DNA from: Candidatus Viadribacter manganicus
GTDB lineage: Bacteria > Pseudomonadota > Alphaproteobacteria > Caulobacterales > Aquidulcibacteraceae
Length of the DNA stretch: 64,000 bases
NCBI RefSeq assembly: GCF_001679665.1
Contig: NZ_CP013244.1
Span: 124,001-188,000 of the forward strand
Reading direction: 5' to 3'
The position numbers and the translations under genes are program-made. Positions 56,001 through 64,000 of this stretch are shown piece by piece. Under the pieces are notes generated by a model. That model was not told where the DNA came from. It searched no databases and saw nothing but the letters and a program-made list of their open reading frames with translations. Numbering within the stretch: the stretch's first letter is position 1; every line of letters begins with the position of its first letter.

Positions 56001-56560
56001 CGAATGATGTTCCCTTCGCGACGAATTTTGCGCTGCAATTGAAGGATACCGTAAACGAGCGCCTCGGCTGTCGGCGGGCAGCCCGGCACGTAGACGTCGA
56101 CCGGCACGACACGATCGCAACCGCGCACAACGGCATAGCTATAGTGATAGTAACCGCCACCGTTCGCGCACGATCCCATCGAGATCACGTAACGAGGGTT
56201 CGGCATCTGGTCGTAAACTTTGCGGAGCGCTGGCGCCATTTTATTGGTCAACGTACCGGCGACGATCATGACGTCCGATTGGCGCGGGCTGGCGCGCGGT
56301 GCAAAGCCAAAGCGTTCAACGTCATAACGCGGCATCGACGCCTGCATCATCTCGACCGCGCAACACGCGAGGCCGAATGTCATCCACATCAGCGAGCCGG
56401 TGCGCGCCCAGGTGACGAGATCGTCAGCCGCGGCGACCAAAAAACCTTTGTCGGCAAGCTGGTTCGACAATCCGGTATAAAACGGATCGTCTTCCCTGAC
56501 GGGGTAAGCGCCGTCAACGCCCGCGCGCGCAGCGGCGCCTGCTGGAGTGCTCACTCCCAT
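55997..56560 (-). CDS. nuoB: NADH-quinone oxidoreductase subunit B
   Basis: NuoB carries cluster N2, the last electron donor to quinone. From ATG 56560 it has 187 residues, with [20 protein letters not shown] (tandem Cys ligands), [20 protein letters not shown] (Cys) and [11 protein letters not shown] (Cys). The N-terminal about 40 residues are an alphaproteobacterial extension. GTG 56554, in a GTGA overlap with the nuoA stop, is an equally possible start. It overlaps nuoC by four bases. Confidence 0.96.
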   Translation of the reverse strand: MGVSTPAGAAARAGVDGAYPVREDDPFYTGLSNQLADKGFLVAAADDLVTWARTGSLMWMTFGLACCAVEMMQASMPRYDVERFGFAPRASPRQSDVMIVAGTLTNKMAPALRKVYDQMPNPRYVISMGSCANGGGYYHYSYAVVRGCDRVVPVDVYVPGCPPTAEALVYGILQLQRKIRREGNIIR

Positions 56561-56928
56561 TCGAGTGCGCCTTTCTTCCATTCGTAAATAAAGCCGACCG
56601 TCAGCACGCCAAGGAAGCCCATCATTGACCAGAATGCGAACTGGCCAACTTCAGTGGGCATGTCGCCAAGCGTAATCGCCCAGGGAAACAAGAACGCAAC
56701 TTCCAGGTCGAAAATAATAAAGAGGATAGAGACGAGATAGAAGCGCACATCGAATTTCATGCGCGCATCGTCGAACGCATTAAATCCGCATTCGTAAGCC
56801 GATACTTTCTCCTTGTCCGGTGACTTGGGCGCGATGACCCAAGCCGCGATCAGGAAGCCGGCGCCGAGCACAATCGCCACCGCTAAGAAGATGAGAATTG
56901 GCGCGTAATCTAGGAGGTCGAGGCCCAT
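56551..56928 (-). CDS. nuoA: NADH-quinone oxidoreductase subunit A
   Basis: NuoA is a small membrane subunit with three helices at the junction of the two arms. The 125-residue protein has the conserved [20 protein letters not shown] loop, [20 protein letters not shown] and [11 protein letters not shown]. It has an AGGTGAG ribosome site and is the first gene of the nuo cluster. The 132-base gap upstream (56929-57060) should hold the promoter; a TTGCGT...CACTAGCG stretch near 57020 is a weak candidate only. Confidence 0.97.
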   Translation of the reverse strand: MGLDLLDYAPILIFLAVAIVLGAGFLIAAWVIAPKSPDKEKVSAYECGFNAFDDARMKFDVRFYLVSILFIIFDLEVAFLFPWAITLGDMPTEVGQFAFWSMMGFLGVLTVGFIYEWKKGALEWE

Positions 56929-57060
56929 GAACTCACCTAAGCCGCATCGGGCCGCGCCGCCAGGGATGAGGCGCCGCAGCCGCGAAATCGGCGCGGACGC
57001 TAGTGGGCGTCGCCGGTAGACGCAACCGGCTGCTTGTTGAGAGTCGTTCTCACGATGAGC

Positions 57061-57819
57061 CTATTTGCGCTCCGCTTTGGCGCGCCACTCCGCCAGTCTC
57101 GAACTCACAGGACGTGCGTGGCGGGCAAGTTTCCGCTTTACACCCTGATATAGCGCGGGATGGACCCAAGGGGCCGGCTTAGACAACGCCGCGATGACCG
57201 CCGCATCCAGCCGCGCCTTCAGCTCGACACCAATCGGCGAGCGAGCATACAACACTGCATTCTGCGCATACCAAGGATCGAGACCTTCAAGGTGAGCCAC
57301 CACGGGTCTTACGCAATCAAATGCTTCAAAGCCCCTGGATGCAAACAACTCGCTCCAATAGCTCGGCCACTGCTCGTTGACATGATGCCTGCCGCCCTGG
57401 CCAGGGATCGCGGCGCCAGCGACGACGATGTCGGTCAGGCCAGTGATCATCTGCACCGCGTCGGCGGCATGGATAGGGTCGATGTGCTCAAGAACTTCAA
57501 AGGTAACGACCAGATCGAAGCGCTCAACGGGTAACGCTGGTTTGTAAGGCTTTGGTGCGTTCGCAAAATCGAAGGTCACGAAGCCATTCGGTTGCATCTG
57601 GAGCTGCGCTCGATCCACCCAGGGGCCGTCCAGGCCAGCAACAAGCGGAACACCGGCATGTTCAAAGGCGGCGCACCACGTGCCGACGCCACATCCGATG
57701 TCCAAAACCGACTTCGGAGAGAACCATTCCAAAAGAAGCGGGACAACAGCATCCGCTGATCGGCGTGAGCCGTCAGATTGGCGATCGTAGAATCCGGAAT
57801 TGTACGGCGTCGCGCTCAT
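57061..57819 (-). CDS. Class I SAM-dependent methyltransferase
   Basis: The 252-residue protein has methyltransferase motif I in SVLDIGCGVGTWCAAFEHAG, an acidic strand-2 residue in VAGLDGPW, and LVVTFEVLEHIDPIHAADAV as motif III. This resembles FkbM-independent small methyltransferases found near surface-sugar genes, but the substrate cannot be told. The C-terminal 50 residues are basic (KRKLARHARPVSSRLAEWRA). It stands alone between nuoA and a tRNA gene, all on the minus strand. Confidence 0.82.
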   Translation of the reverse strand: MSATPYNSGFYDRQSDGSRRSADAVVPLLLEWFSPKSVLDIGCGVGTWCAAFEHAGVPLVAGLDGPWVDRAQLQMQPNGFVTFDFANAPKPYKPALPVERFDLVVTFEVLEHIDPIHAADAVQMITGLTDIVVAGAAIPGQGGRHHVNEQWPSYWSELFASRGFEAFDCVRPVVAHLEGLDPWYAQNAVLYARSPIGVELKARLDAAVIAALSKPAPWVHPALYQGVKRKLARHARPVSSRLAEWRAKAERK

Positions 57820-57891
57820 GAATCGTCCCGAAACTTTCCCCCAGGGCAGTTTTCGAGCCTGTCAGGCCGGGGCGCAAGGGCCAACAGAAAA

Positions 57892-57968
57892 TGGCGCGAG
57901 TGACGGGGCTCGAACCCGCGACCTCCGGCGTGACAGGCCGGCGCTCTAACCGACTGAGCTACACCCGC
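57892..57968 (-). tRNA. tRNA-Asp (anticodon GTC)
   Basis: The minus strand gives a 77-base cloverleaf: acceptor GCGGGTG / CACTCGC, D arm with AGCTCAGTCGGTTAGAGC, anticodon stem CCGGC-CTGTCAC-GCCGG with GTC, T loop TTCGAGC and encoded CCA. All four stems pair well. Confidence 0.95.
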
Positions 57969-58065
57969 GTACCATTTCGCGAGAAGGCGCCGGAGTTAGG
58001 CTAAGCTGTTGTCGCGGTCAAGCGCGCCAATAGCTCTTCAAAGCAGAGCTGGTTCCTCCCCCCGG

Positions 58066-58611
58066 TTAGGGGTTGGCAGCGTCCGCCGAGGCAGTCTGTG
58101 TGGGCGCAGGGTCGGCCCAATCCCGTGTGGGCGAGTTCAGTCTCAACAAGGCTTCCACCCTGTCGTTCGCAACAAGAACCACCGATCCTGCCGCGTCTTT
58201 CACTGCGGCGAACGCCAAACCTGTCCGGGTATCGATGGCGATGACAGACCTTGCCTCATCGCAGCCAGACTCCGCACAGCCCCGAAAAACGAGCGCCTGC
58301 GCACCACCGCCGCCCTCGAGACGGCCCGGCGTCGAAGACGCCATGGCGCGCCACAGCCTCGCGCGGTCGGCTGCATTGAGAGCGAGTTGTTCTGGGCTGT
58401 AACGGGCGCCCTCTTGGGCCGCAAAATCAGAGTAAAGATCGCCGGCGTGAGGCTGCAGGTCCATTGCCGCAACCGCGCTCGGCTGCGCCTCGTCCGCTGG
58501 TGCTGACACCGCCGGCGGCGGACCAAGGACCAATCGGCTCAATTGATCGCACCCTGCCAAGGCTAAAATAGCCGCAGCAGCGAGTGAGATCCGGAGGAAA
58601 TTCCGGTGCAT
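58066..58611 (-). CDS. Hypothetical lipoprotein
   Basis: From ATG 58611 the 181-residue protein has a lipoprotein signal (ISLAAAAILALAGC, Cys at about residue 22) and then a Pro/Ala-rich linker. The rest has two Cys (FRGCAESGCDEARSVIAI) and a small beta-rich look (TRTGLAFAAVKDAAGSVVLV). I recognise no family. The gap at 57969-58065 between it and tRNA-Asp shows no clear terminator. Confidence 0.72.
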   Translation of the reverse strand: MHRNFLRISLAAAAILALAGCDQLSRLVLGPPPAVSAPADEAQPSAVAAMDLQPHAGDLYSDFAAQEGARYSPEQLALNAADRARLWRAMASSTPGRLEGGGGAQALVFRGCAESGCDEARSVIAIDTRTGLAFAAVKDAAGSVVLVANDRVEALLRLNSPTRDWADPAPTQTASADAANP

Positions 58612-58669
58612 GACTCGGATGTTAGCACCCTTCCCTCGATCCGGCGAAGGGCAAGACACAAGGCTTGTC

Positions 58670-58744
58670 TGGTGGGCGGTGAGGGGATCGAACCCCCGAC
58701 CCTCTCGGTGTAAACGAGACGCTCTACCGCTGAGCTAACCGCCC
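58670..58744 (-). tRNA. tRNA-Val (anticodon TAC)
   Basis: The minus strand gives a 75-base cloverleaf: acceptor GGGCGGT / ACCGCCC, D arm AGCTCAGCGGTAGAGC, anticodon stem TCTCG-TTTACAC-CGAGA with TAC, T loop TTCGATC and encoded CCA. The 5' ten bases overlap the stop end of the channel gene upstream. Confidence 0.95.
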
Positions 58745-59556
58745 TTAGCCAAGCTTGGACTTTGCCGCCCTCCTCTGGCCTTGCGCGCGCGCCCGCGCAA
58801 GGGCGACGTGAGGCGATCTCCGCAGAGTTTGCAAAATTGAGCGTCGGGGTCGTGCCGGTCCAAGCCGCACGACGAACAGGCGACGATCTTTTGCGGAGCG
58901 GCAAACACCTTCTGCGCGATCGAAAAGAAGAGGCTGATGCCCGTAAGCATCAAGCCGACCGAGAATAGTCTGCCGAACGCGGAATCTATCGTTATGTCGC
59001 CGTAGCCGGTTGTCGTGAGTGAGGTCACAACGAAGTAAATCGCGTCGACGAAATTGTTGAGCTTCGGATGCTCACCAATGAACAGCGCCTGCGTCAAACC
59101 CGCTGAGAGAAAGATGAAGGTCACCAGCGTGACAACAGACTTCGTCAGATCCTCAACGTGAGTGTCGTCAAAACGACCGCGCGCCAGGACGTTCCAAAAG
59201 CGTTCGCTCTGCACGACGCCCCAAAGGCGCAATATCCGCAAGAAGCCCCAGTTGGCCAGGAACGCAGGAAACACGAATGTCGCGAGGACGATTATGTCGA
59301 CCCAGGTGATTGGGTATTTTAGCCAGCGCTTGAAGCTACCGAGCGCAAACAGCCGTGCGAATAAATCTATTGCAAGGAACGCAGCGATGGCCGCGTCGAC
59401 GATCCAGAACCACGGCAAGTCCTGAATGAATTGGCTCACAACGAAGAAACCAATGATCAAGAGATCGAGCGCCAGCAGCAATCCCTGGAAGCGTTCGGCG
59501 CTCTGTGTGTGGCCAAAGTACAGCGATCGCACGCGTGACCGGAGACGCGACCTCAT
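58735..59556 (-). CDS. Potassium-channel-like ion transport protein with C-terminal zinc ribbon
   Basis: The 273-residue protein has four N-terminal hydrophobic segments including an S4-like stretch (FLRILRLWGVVQSERF), then a pore helix and filter VTSLTTTGYGD (about residue 190) between two further helices. This is the six-helix voltage-gated K+ channel plan. After the last helix there are two CxxC pairs (CSSC and CKLC) of a zinc ribbon, then a basic Gly/Arg-rich tail (RGRARKARGG). The stop codon lies inside the tRNA-Val gene, so the tail may be a late extension. Start overlaps the GFA-domain gene by four bases. Confidence 0.85.
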   Translation of the reverse strand: MRSRLRSRVRSLYFGHTQSAERFQGLLLALDLLIIGFFVVSQFIQDLPWFWIVDAAIAAFLAIDLFARLFALGSFKRWLKYPITWVDIIVLATFVFPAFLANWGFLRILRLWGVVQSERFWNVLARGRFDDTHVEDLTKSVVTLVTFIFLSAGLTQALFIGEHPKLNNFVDAIYFVVTSLTTTGYGDITIDSAFGRLFSVGLMLTGISLFFSIAQKVFAAPQKIVACSSCGLDRHDPDAQFCKLCGDRLTSPLRGRARKARGGRQSPSLAKGG

Positions 59557-60014
59557 ATGCGCTGGTGACTTTCCATATTCGCGAAGAACGCCGCGGACTT
59601 GGGATCATCACCTGTTCGCTCGGTCGGAATGTCTTCGCAAAATTTCACCCAGCTGATGCGACTCTCAACGCCGTATTGAATGATAATTGGCGCGCCGTCG
59701 GGCTTATCGAGCGATCCAATCGTTACATAAAAGCGCGCTTCAGGCATGTCGTAACTGAATGAAAGCGGCGTGCCGCAATCGCGGCAGAACGCACGTTGGG
59801 CAAGGTTGGAGCTGGCGAAGACTGCAGGCTCGCCCGCAGTCCAGGCGAATTCACTCTTCGGCGCGCCCGCTAGGGCCGCAAACAAGCCCCCAGTTGCGCG
59901 CTGGCACATCCGGCAATGGCAAACATGCGCGTTTTGCGGGGCGACGTAGAGCGCGTAGCGCAGCTTGCCGCACTGACAACCGCCCGTGGCGACTGGGGTT
60001 TTGACTTCGCTCAT
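59553..60014 (-). CDS. GFA-domain (glutathione-dependent formaldehyde-activating-like) protein
   Basis: The 153-residue protein has the GFA zinc pattern: GGCQCGKLRY, VCHCRMCQRATG and FCRDCGTPLSF, with all seven expected Cys present. The family includes Gfa of Paracoccus, but most members have unproven function, and CENP-V relatives share the fold. It is upstream of the channel gene with a four-base overlap, so the two are co-expressed, and divergent from the CoA-transferase gene. Confidence 0.9.
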   Translation of the reverse strand: MSEVKTPVATGGCQCGKLRYALYVAPQNAHVCHCRMCQRATGGLFAALAGAPKSEFAWTAGEPAVFASSNLAQRAFCRDCGTPLSFSYDMPEARFYVTIGSLDKPDGAPIIIQYGVESRISWVKFCEDIPTERTGDDPKSAAFFANMESHQRI

Positions 60015-60068
60015 ATCGCCGCTCTACCACCGCCATAGACCAACGCAAGCGAGAGACGGCAGATCACG

Positions 60069-61274
60069 ATGTCAGAGACAAAGGCTTCATTGGCGGGTGT
60101 GCGGGTCCTCGACCTTTCTCGTGTTCTCGCCGGCCCCTGGGCGACGCAGATCCTCGGCGATTTTGGCGCTGACGTTATAAAAATAGAGAGACCAGGCGCC
60201 GGCGACGACACACGATCATGGGGGCCGCCCTTCATTCAAAACGGCGAAGGCGACGCAGCGTACTTTCTCTCCGCGAACAGGAACAAAAAATCCGTCGCGA
60301 TCGACTTCGCAAAGAGCGAAGGCGCCGAGCTGCTGCGCAAACTCGCGCCGCAATGCCAAATCGTCGTTGAAAATTTCCGCCCAGGTGGATTGAAAAAATA
60401 CGGCCTCGACTACGCGTCACTGTCAGCGATCAACCCCTCGATTGTATACTGCTCCATCACCGGCTTTGGACAGACCGGGCCTTATGCGAAGCGACCAGGC
60501 TACGATTATATTATTCAGGGCATGGGCGGCCTGATGAGCCTAACGGGAGAGATCAACGGCGAGCCGATGAAAAGCGCGGTTGCGGTCGCGGACCTTTTCA
60601 CCGGAATGTACGCGGTGAGCTCAATACTCGCAGCGCTACGGCACGCAGAGCGCACCGGTGAAGGTCAGCATCTCGATCTTTCTCTTCTCGATTGTCAGAT
60701 CGCCATGCTCGCCAATTTGGGCGCCAGCTATCTTACCTCCGGCCAAAAGCCACAGCGTTTCGGCAATCAACACGCAGCCATCGCACCCTATCAGGTGTTT
60801 GCCACCGCAGACGGTCACATCATTCTCGCTATCGGCAACGACGGCCAATTTCGCGACTTCTGTGATTGCGCCTCATCCGATCTCTGCAATGACCCGCGCT
60901 TTGCCACAAACGAAGCCCGCGTCGTTCATCGGGAGGCTCTGACTGCGGCGCTCTCAAGCATCATGAGCACGCGGACTACGTCTGCTTGGGTAAAGTCGCT
61001 TGAGGCCGCCGACGTGCCGTGCGGCCCGATCAATACGCTCGATCAAGTATTCGCCGACCCTCATGTGATCGCACGGGGCGCAGTCGAAACGGCGACGCGA
61101 GCCGACGGGACCGCGATGCAGCTTGCGGTAAATCCGGTGCGCATGAGTGAGACCCCGCCAGCCACGCGGTTTGCACCACCATCATTGGGAAACGACACGG
61201 ATGGTGTCTTAAGGCAACTCCTCGCCATTACCGACGCGGAACTCACGGCGCTGCGCAACGTGGGCGCCATTTAA
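60069..61274 (+). CDS. CaiB/BaiF family CoA-transferase
   Basis: Class III CoA-transferases move CoA between carboxylic acids. The 401-residue protein begins VRVLDLSRVLAGPWATQILG, with GADVIKIERPG, NRNKKSVAID, YDYIIQGMGGLMSLTGE and GQHLDLSLLDCQIAM (the Asp used for the anhydride intermediate). The C-terminal part (EAADVPCGPINTLDQVFADP) is also typical. The substrate is unknown; such genes often act on fatty, carnitine-like or dicarboxylic acids. It stands alone on the plus strand. Confidence 0.92.
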   Translation: MSETKASLAGVRVLDLSRVLAGPWATQILGDFGADVIKIERPGAGDDTRSWGPPFIQNGEGDAAYFLSANRNKKSVAIDFAKSEGAELLRKLAPQCQIVVENFRPGGLKKYGLDYASLSAINPSIVYCSITGFGQTGPYAKRPGYDYIIQGMGGLMSLTGEINGEPMKSAVAVADLFTGMYAVSSILAALRHAERTGEGQHLDLSLLDCQIAMLANLGASYLTSGQKPQRFGNQHAAIAPYQVFATADGHIILAIGNDGQFRDFCDCASSDLCNDPRFATNEARVVHREALTAALSSIMSTRTTSAWVKSLEAADVPCGPINTLDQVFADPHVIARGAVETATRADGTAMQLAVNPVRMSETPPATRFAPPSLGNDTDGVLRQLLAITDAELTALRNVGAI

Positions 61275-61341
61275 TCAAAGCTTCGGAACAGAGCCATTTG
61301 ACGCGCGTTTTTGCGCCACAGGCTTTTCAGGAGTTCAGTTC

Positions 61342-61695
61342 ATGCGCATGGCGCTTATTGGTTCGATGGCTGCTGCAGCGTTGCTGGCAGCCGCCTGCAC
61401 GCAAACGGGAAACGTAGAGCGCGGCGCCGCAACTGGCGCGGTGCTAGGCGGTGTGGCCGGCGCAGTGATTGGCAACAATGTTGGTGATGGCGACGCAGCC
61501 TCAGGGGCAGCCATTGGCGCTGCAATTGGCGCCGTCGGCGGCGCTTATGCAGGGTGCGTCCGCGATGGCGGGTGTGGCGCTGGCCAAAGCCGTGTGAACA
61601 CGCGCCAACACTACGATCGCAACAGCGGCCGCTATTACTTCCAGGATCCGCAATCGGGCCGCTATTTCTACGAGAACGGCGAACCCTATCCGTGA
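61342..61695 (+). CDS. Glycine-zipper lipoprotein
   Basis: The 117-residue protein has a lipoprotein signal (MALIGSMAAAALLAAAC, Cys at about residue 19) and a glycine-zipper region (GAVLGGVAGAVIGNNVGDGD, then ASGAAIGAAIGAVGGAYAGC) that could form a membrane hairpin. The C-terminal part is Tyr-rich (GRYYFQDPQSGRYFYENGEP). It has an AGGAG ribosome site and a strong terminator after it. It resembles the OmpA-type YMGG/SlyB-like small outer-membrane lipoproteins; the exact role is unknown. Confidence 0.85.
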   Translation: MRMALIGSMAAAALLAAACTQTGNVERGAATGAVLGGVAGAVIGNNVGDGDAASGAAIGAAIGAVGGAYAGCVRDGGCGAGQSRVNTRQHYDRNSGRYYFQDPQSGRYFYENGEPYP

Positions 61696-61714
61696 GCCTA
61701 ATCTCAGCTGACAG

Positions 61715-61750
61715 AAAAAAGGCGCGCTCCGAAATGGGCGCGCCTTTTAT
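61715..61750. terminator. Bidirectional intrinsic terminator
   Basis: AAAAAA-GGCGCGC, a loop, then GCGCGCC-TTTTAT form a 7-bp GC stem with A and T runs on both sides (stem 61721-61727 and 61738-61744). It ends the glycine-zipper gene on the plus strand and could end a minus-strand transcript of tRNA-Pro. Confidence 0.88.
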
Positions 61751-61760
61751 CTTGAACAAT

Positions 61761-61837
61761 TGGTCGGGGCGGCGGGATTCGAACTCGCGACCCTTAGCTC
61801 CCAAAGCTAATGCTCTACCAGGCTGAGCTACACCCCG
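61761..61837 (-). tRNA. tRNA-Pro (anticodon TGG)
   Basis: The minus strand gives a 77-base cloverleaf: acceptor CGGGGTG / CGCCCCG, D arm AGCTCAGCCTGGTAGAGC, anticodon stem TTAGC-TTTGGGA-GCTAA with TGG, T loop TTCGAAT and encoded CCA. It is relevant to the unusual ProS in this window as one of its substrates. Confidence 0.95.
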
Positions 61838-61882
61838 ACTGAGCCGCGCTCATGCCATGCGAGGACACGCGCGGCAATCACG

Positions 61883-62383
61883 CTAGCTGGGAAAGATACG
61901 GTGTCGCACCCGGTCGCCCGGGCGAATGCCAAGCTCCTCTGCGCGTCCGGCGCGAATTTCGAGGACGCCGCGGGTGAGACCGCTCGCTGCGATTGGAGCG
62001 TCCGAATACGGCGTCGCATGGTCGGCGATATTCAGGATCCGGCCATCCACGCCTATAAAGATGAGATCGAGAGAAGACGGTGTATTGTGCATCCAGAACG
62101 TCGCATTCTCCGGCGTCTGGAAGTGAAAGAGCATCCCGCGGTCGTCAGGCAACGGCGCGCGGAACATCAGACCCTGATTGCGTTCCGCCTCATCGTCCGC
62201 GATTTCGACATTGAACCGCACCGAGCCGCTATGCGTTTCGATGGTGAGGACCTCTGTTGGAGCATTCACGCCCACCGATTGGCCGCTCTGGCCGCTCGGG
62301 CCTTCAGCTGCCTGCGGCGCACACGCGCCGAGCGCCAATACGGCGCCAAGCATGGCAACTCGGAAAACGTGGACCAGAGACAT
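61883..62383 (-). CDS. DUF192 family lipoprotein
   Basis: The 166-residue protein has a lipoprotein signal (MLGAVLALGAC, Cys about 21), a short linker and the DUF192 domain with FNVEIADDEAERNQGLMFRA, DRGMLFHFQTPENATFWMHN and LDLIFIGVDGRIL. DUF192 domains are small beta proteins of unknown role found across bacteria. It lies between tRNA-Pro and tRNA-Glu. Confidence 0.9.
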   Translation of the reverse strand: MSLVHVFRVAMLGAVLALGACAPQAAEGPSGQSGQSVGVNAPTEVLTIETHSGSVRFNVEIADDEAERNQGLMFRAPLPDDRGMLFHFQTPENATFWMHNTPSSLDLIFIGVDGRILNIADHATPYSDAPIAASGLTRGVLEIRAGRAEELGIRPGDRVRHRIFPS

Positions 62384-62434
62384 CGGGCACCCCTTAAGTG
62401 GGGTCTCTCTAGCACGTGGCGCGGGGCGGGAAAG

Positions 62435-62509
62435 TGGCAGGCCCTAGGGGAGTCGAACCCCTCTTTCCTGGTTGAAAACCAGGCGTCCTAACCGATAGAC
62501 GAAGGGCCC
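62435..62509 (-). tRNA. tRNA-Glu (anticodon TTC)
   Basis: The minus strand gives a 75-base cloverleaf: acceptor GGGCCCT / AGGGCCT (one G-U pair at the end), D arm CGTCTATCGGTTAGGACG, anticodon stem CCTGG-TTTTCAA-CCAGG with TTC, T loop TTCGACT and encoded CCA. Confidence 0.94.
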
Positions 62510-62614
62510 GCGAAACCCGGTGTTCGCGGGGAAGCGGCCATATAGAGGCGCCCGGACGGGCTGGCAAGCGGCCTTGGAAGCATCCTTCGAAGGCCCTGCC
62601 CCGCCGCCTGCGGT

Positions 62615-64000
62615 CTAGGCCTCGGCCAAATCGACGATTTCCACCTCGGCGCGGACGTTGCCGTTCCACTCATTGCGCTTCACCCGCACCGCGGCGTGGT
62701 AGATCACGTCTTTCTTCATCAGCGCTTCGCCAAGGGGGCTCTTCATCGCGCGAAATGCGATGCCGCTGACCCGGGCGCCGCGTGCGTCCTCCAAGGTGAA
62801 GCGGACGTGTTCGTCCTTCACGAGTTTCGCGAAGGATACCCTTACGTCGGTCAGCGCCAACACCGGCTCGGGGTGACCTTGGCCATAGGGTCCTATCTGC
62901 TCGAGCGCGTCGATCAACGCGACGTCCACCGCGCCCACGCCACTCATCGCATCCACGGTAAGCGCGCGCGCCTCACCGGCCGCAGCTGCGAGTTCTCCTG
63001 CAAGCCGCTCGGAGAGAAATTCCTTTAGAGCTTCGACCTTGTCCCATTCCACGGTGAGGCCCGCCGCAGCTGCGTGCCCACCACCATTGATCAACAAACC
63101 CGCCTCTTTGGCCGCGGCAACCGCCGCGCCGAGGTTGACGCCCGGCGTCGAGCGACCGGAGCCCTTGGCCGGTTCGTGTTCGCTGACGCCGCCAAGCACG
63201 ATCGTTGGTTTGTGAAGCCGGTCCTTCAAACGGCCGGCGGCGATGCCGATCACGCCCGGGTGCCAGCGATGCGAGCCAACGATGATGACCGAACGATGTT
63301 CGGCTTCCGCTATTGCGGCCGTCTCGGCTTCCGCGAGCATTTCGGCTTCGCGCTGGCGCCGCTCCGCATTAAGCGCCTCGAGCGTTGCAGCGAGCTCACG
63401 GGCCTCTTCCGGATCCTCAGTCGATAGAAGACGCGTTGCGAGCGATGCGTCACCGACGCGACCACCTGCATTGATGCGTGGACCCAAAATGAAGCCAAAA
63501 TCGTAGACCGTGGCTGAACCTTTGCGGCCGGCGCTCTCCGCGAGCGCCACCATGCCAATATTCTTGCCGTTGCGCAAAATCTTGAGGCCTTGGGACACGA
63601 TCGCCCGATTGAAGCCCGTCAAAGGGGCAACATCACAAACGGTGCCGATGGCGGCGAGATCCAACATCTGGATGATATCGGGAAGATGGTTCGAACCGGG
63701 TGAACCGCGACGACGCGCTTCGCGATTCACTGCAGCCAGCGTGACGAGCACGACGCCAGCGGCTGTGAGCGCGCCCTGCCCGGAAGTGTCATCCAATCTG
63801 TTCGGATTGACCACCGCGCGAGCTTTCGGTGGCGGGCCGCCCATCAGGTGGTGGTCAAGAACAACAACTTCGAGGCCAATCTGCGCGGCGGCGTTCAACG
63901 GCCCTTCAGCTGCGGCGCCGCAATCAACCGTGATGACGAGATCAACGCCTTCCGCCTTCAGTCGTTCGAATGCCAGAGCAGAGGGGCCGTAGCCCTCCTT
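62615..64000 (-). CDS. recJ: Single-stranded-DNA exonuclease RecJ, C-terminal part (cut by window edge)
   Basis: RecJ degrades 5' single-stranded DNA in recombination and mismatch repair. The minus frame is open to the window edge and reads YGPSALAFERLKAEGVDLVI, TVDCG, VVVLDHHLMGGPPPKARAVV, then HPGVIGIAAGRLKDR and INGGGHAAAAGLTVEWDKVE (DHHA1 domain), ending in an OB-fold domain. The DHH motif (VDCG, DHH, GGGHAAA) is intact. The 462 codons here are the C-terminal about 80% of a usual RecJ; the first DHH Asp motif is outside. The nearest in-frame start codon in the window (a TTG at 63898) is internal, not the real start. Confidence 0.95.
   Translation of the reverse strand, partial: KEGYGPSALAFERLKAEGVDLVITVDCGAAAEGPLNAAAQIGLEVVVLDHHLMGGPPPKARAVVNPNRLDDTSGQGALTAAGVVLVTLAAVNREARRRGSPGSNHLPDIIQMLDLAAIGTVCDVAPLTGFNRAIVSQGLKILRNGKNIGMVALAESAGRKGSATVYDFGFILGPRINAGGRVGDASLATRLLSTEDPEEARELAATLEALNAERRQREAEMLAEAETAAIAEAEHRSVIIVGSHRWHPGVIGIAAGRLKDRLHKPTIVLGGVSEHEPAKGSGRSTPGVNLGAAVAAAKEAGLLINGGGHAAAAGLTVEWDKVEALKEFLSERLAGELAAAAGEARALTVDAMSGVGAVDVALIDALEQIGPYGQGHPEPVLALTDVRVSFAKLVKDEHVRFTLEDARGARVSGIAFRAMKSPLGEALMKKDVIYHAAVRVKRNEWNGNVRAEVEIVDLAEA

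Noticed and set aside
57012-57030. Inverted repeat GCCGGT/ACCGGC upstream of nuoA
   Set aside because: Short, GC-rich and without a T run or known motif; likely chance in this composition.
1-64000. Search by eye for CRISPR arrays, transposases, integrases, phage genes, toxin-antitoxin or defence systems
   Set aside because: None seen; tRNA genes show no adjacent integrase or repeated attachment sequence, and gene order is that of a conserved core region.

Overview
The window is about 64 kb of GC-rich bacterial core chromosome with tightly packed genes, many start/stop overlaps (ATGA, GTGA, TGATG), four tRNA genes and no sign of phage, insertion sequences, CRISPR or defence islands. Gene order (ppiD-trpE-trpGDC-lexA-gltX-gltA; rpsB-tsf-pyrH-frr-uppS-cdsA-dxr-rseP-bamA-skp-lpxD-fabZ-lpxA-lpxI-lpxB; rnj-mce-DUF1467-proS-lolC-lolD-dnaE; a 14-gene nuo cluster), the use of LpxI and a GAAC-N7-GAAC LexA box all point to an alphaproteobacterium. 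A Caulobacterales/Hyphomonadales-type lineage seems most likely; this is inferred from gene order and protein style only.

Layout. 1-134: start of tpiA on the minus strand. 233-6895 (plus): the periplasmic folding factor ppiD, then tryptophan genes trpE, and trpG-D-C after an intervening exported Ala/Thr-rich protein and a terminator. 6922-10766 (plus): lexA with its operator, gltX and gltA. An N-terminal remnant of a comEC-like competence gene lies on the minus strand between lexA and gltX. 10763-25524 (minus, read from right to left): an envelope and translation supercluster from rpsB and tsf through pyrH, frr, uppS, cdsA, dxr, rseP, bamA and skp to the lipid A genes lpxD, fabZ, lpxA, lpxI and lpxB. 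25714-28343 (minus): two exported amidohydrolase-family proteins, one without the usual N-terminal metal motif. 28449-39379 (minus): dnaE, lolD, lolC/E, proS, DUF1467, mce, rnj, coaX, birA. 39393-56928 (minus): NADH dehydrogenase genes in the order A B C D (three small genes) E (two small genes) F (YciI and dienelactone hydrolase genes) G H I J K L M N. 57061-64000: a methyltransferase, four minus-strand tRNAs (Asp, Val, Pro, Glu), a lipoprotein, a potassium-channel-like protein, a GFA-domain protein, a CaiB/BaiF CoA-transferase and a glycine-zipper lipoprotein (both plus), a DUF192 lipoprotein and the 3' part of recJ.

The genes are mostly housekeeping: outer-membrane building (BamA, Skp, Lpx, Lol, RseP), isoprenoid and phospholipid precursors (Dxr, UppS, CdsA), translation (RpsB, Tsf, Frr, ProS, GltX), replication and repair (DnaE, LexA, RecJ) and respiration (complex I, citrate synthase).

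I found no convincing new biological system. The points most worth a second look are an archaeal/eukaryotic-type prolyl-tRNA synthetase in the normal proS locus, with a degraded zinc site; decay of comEC; uncharacterised small genes inside the nuo cluster; an intrinsic-terminator-like hairpin at the nuoI/nuoJ boundary; and a 50-codon charged gene on the opposite strand where the nuo cluster is split.
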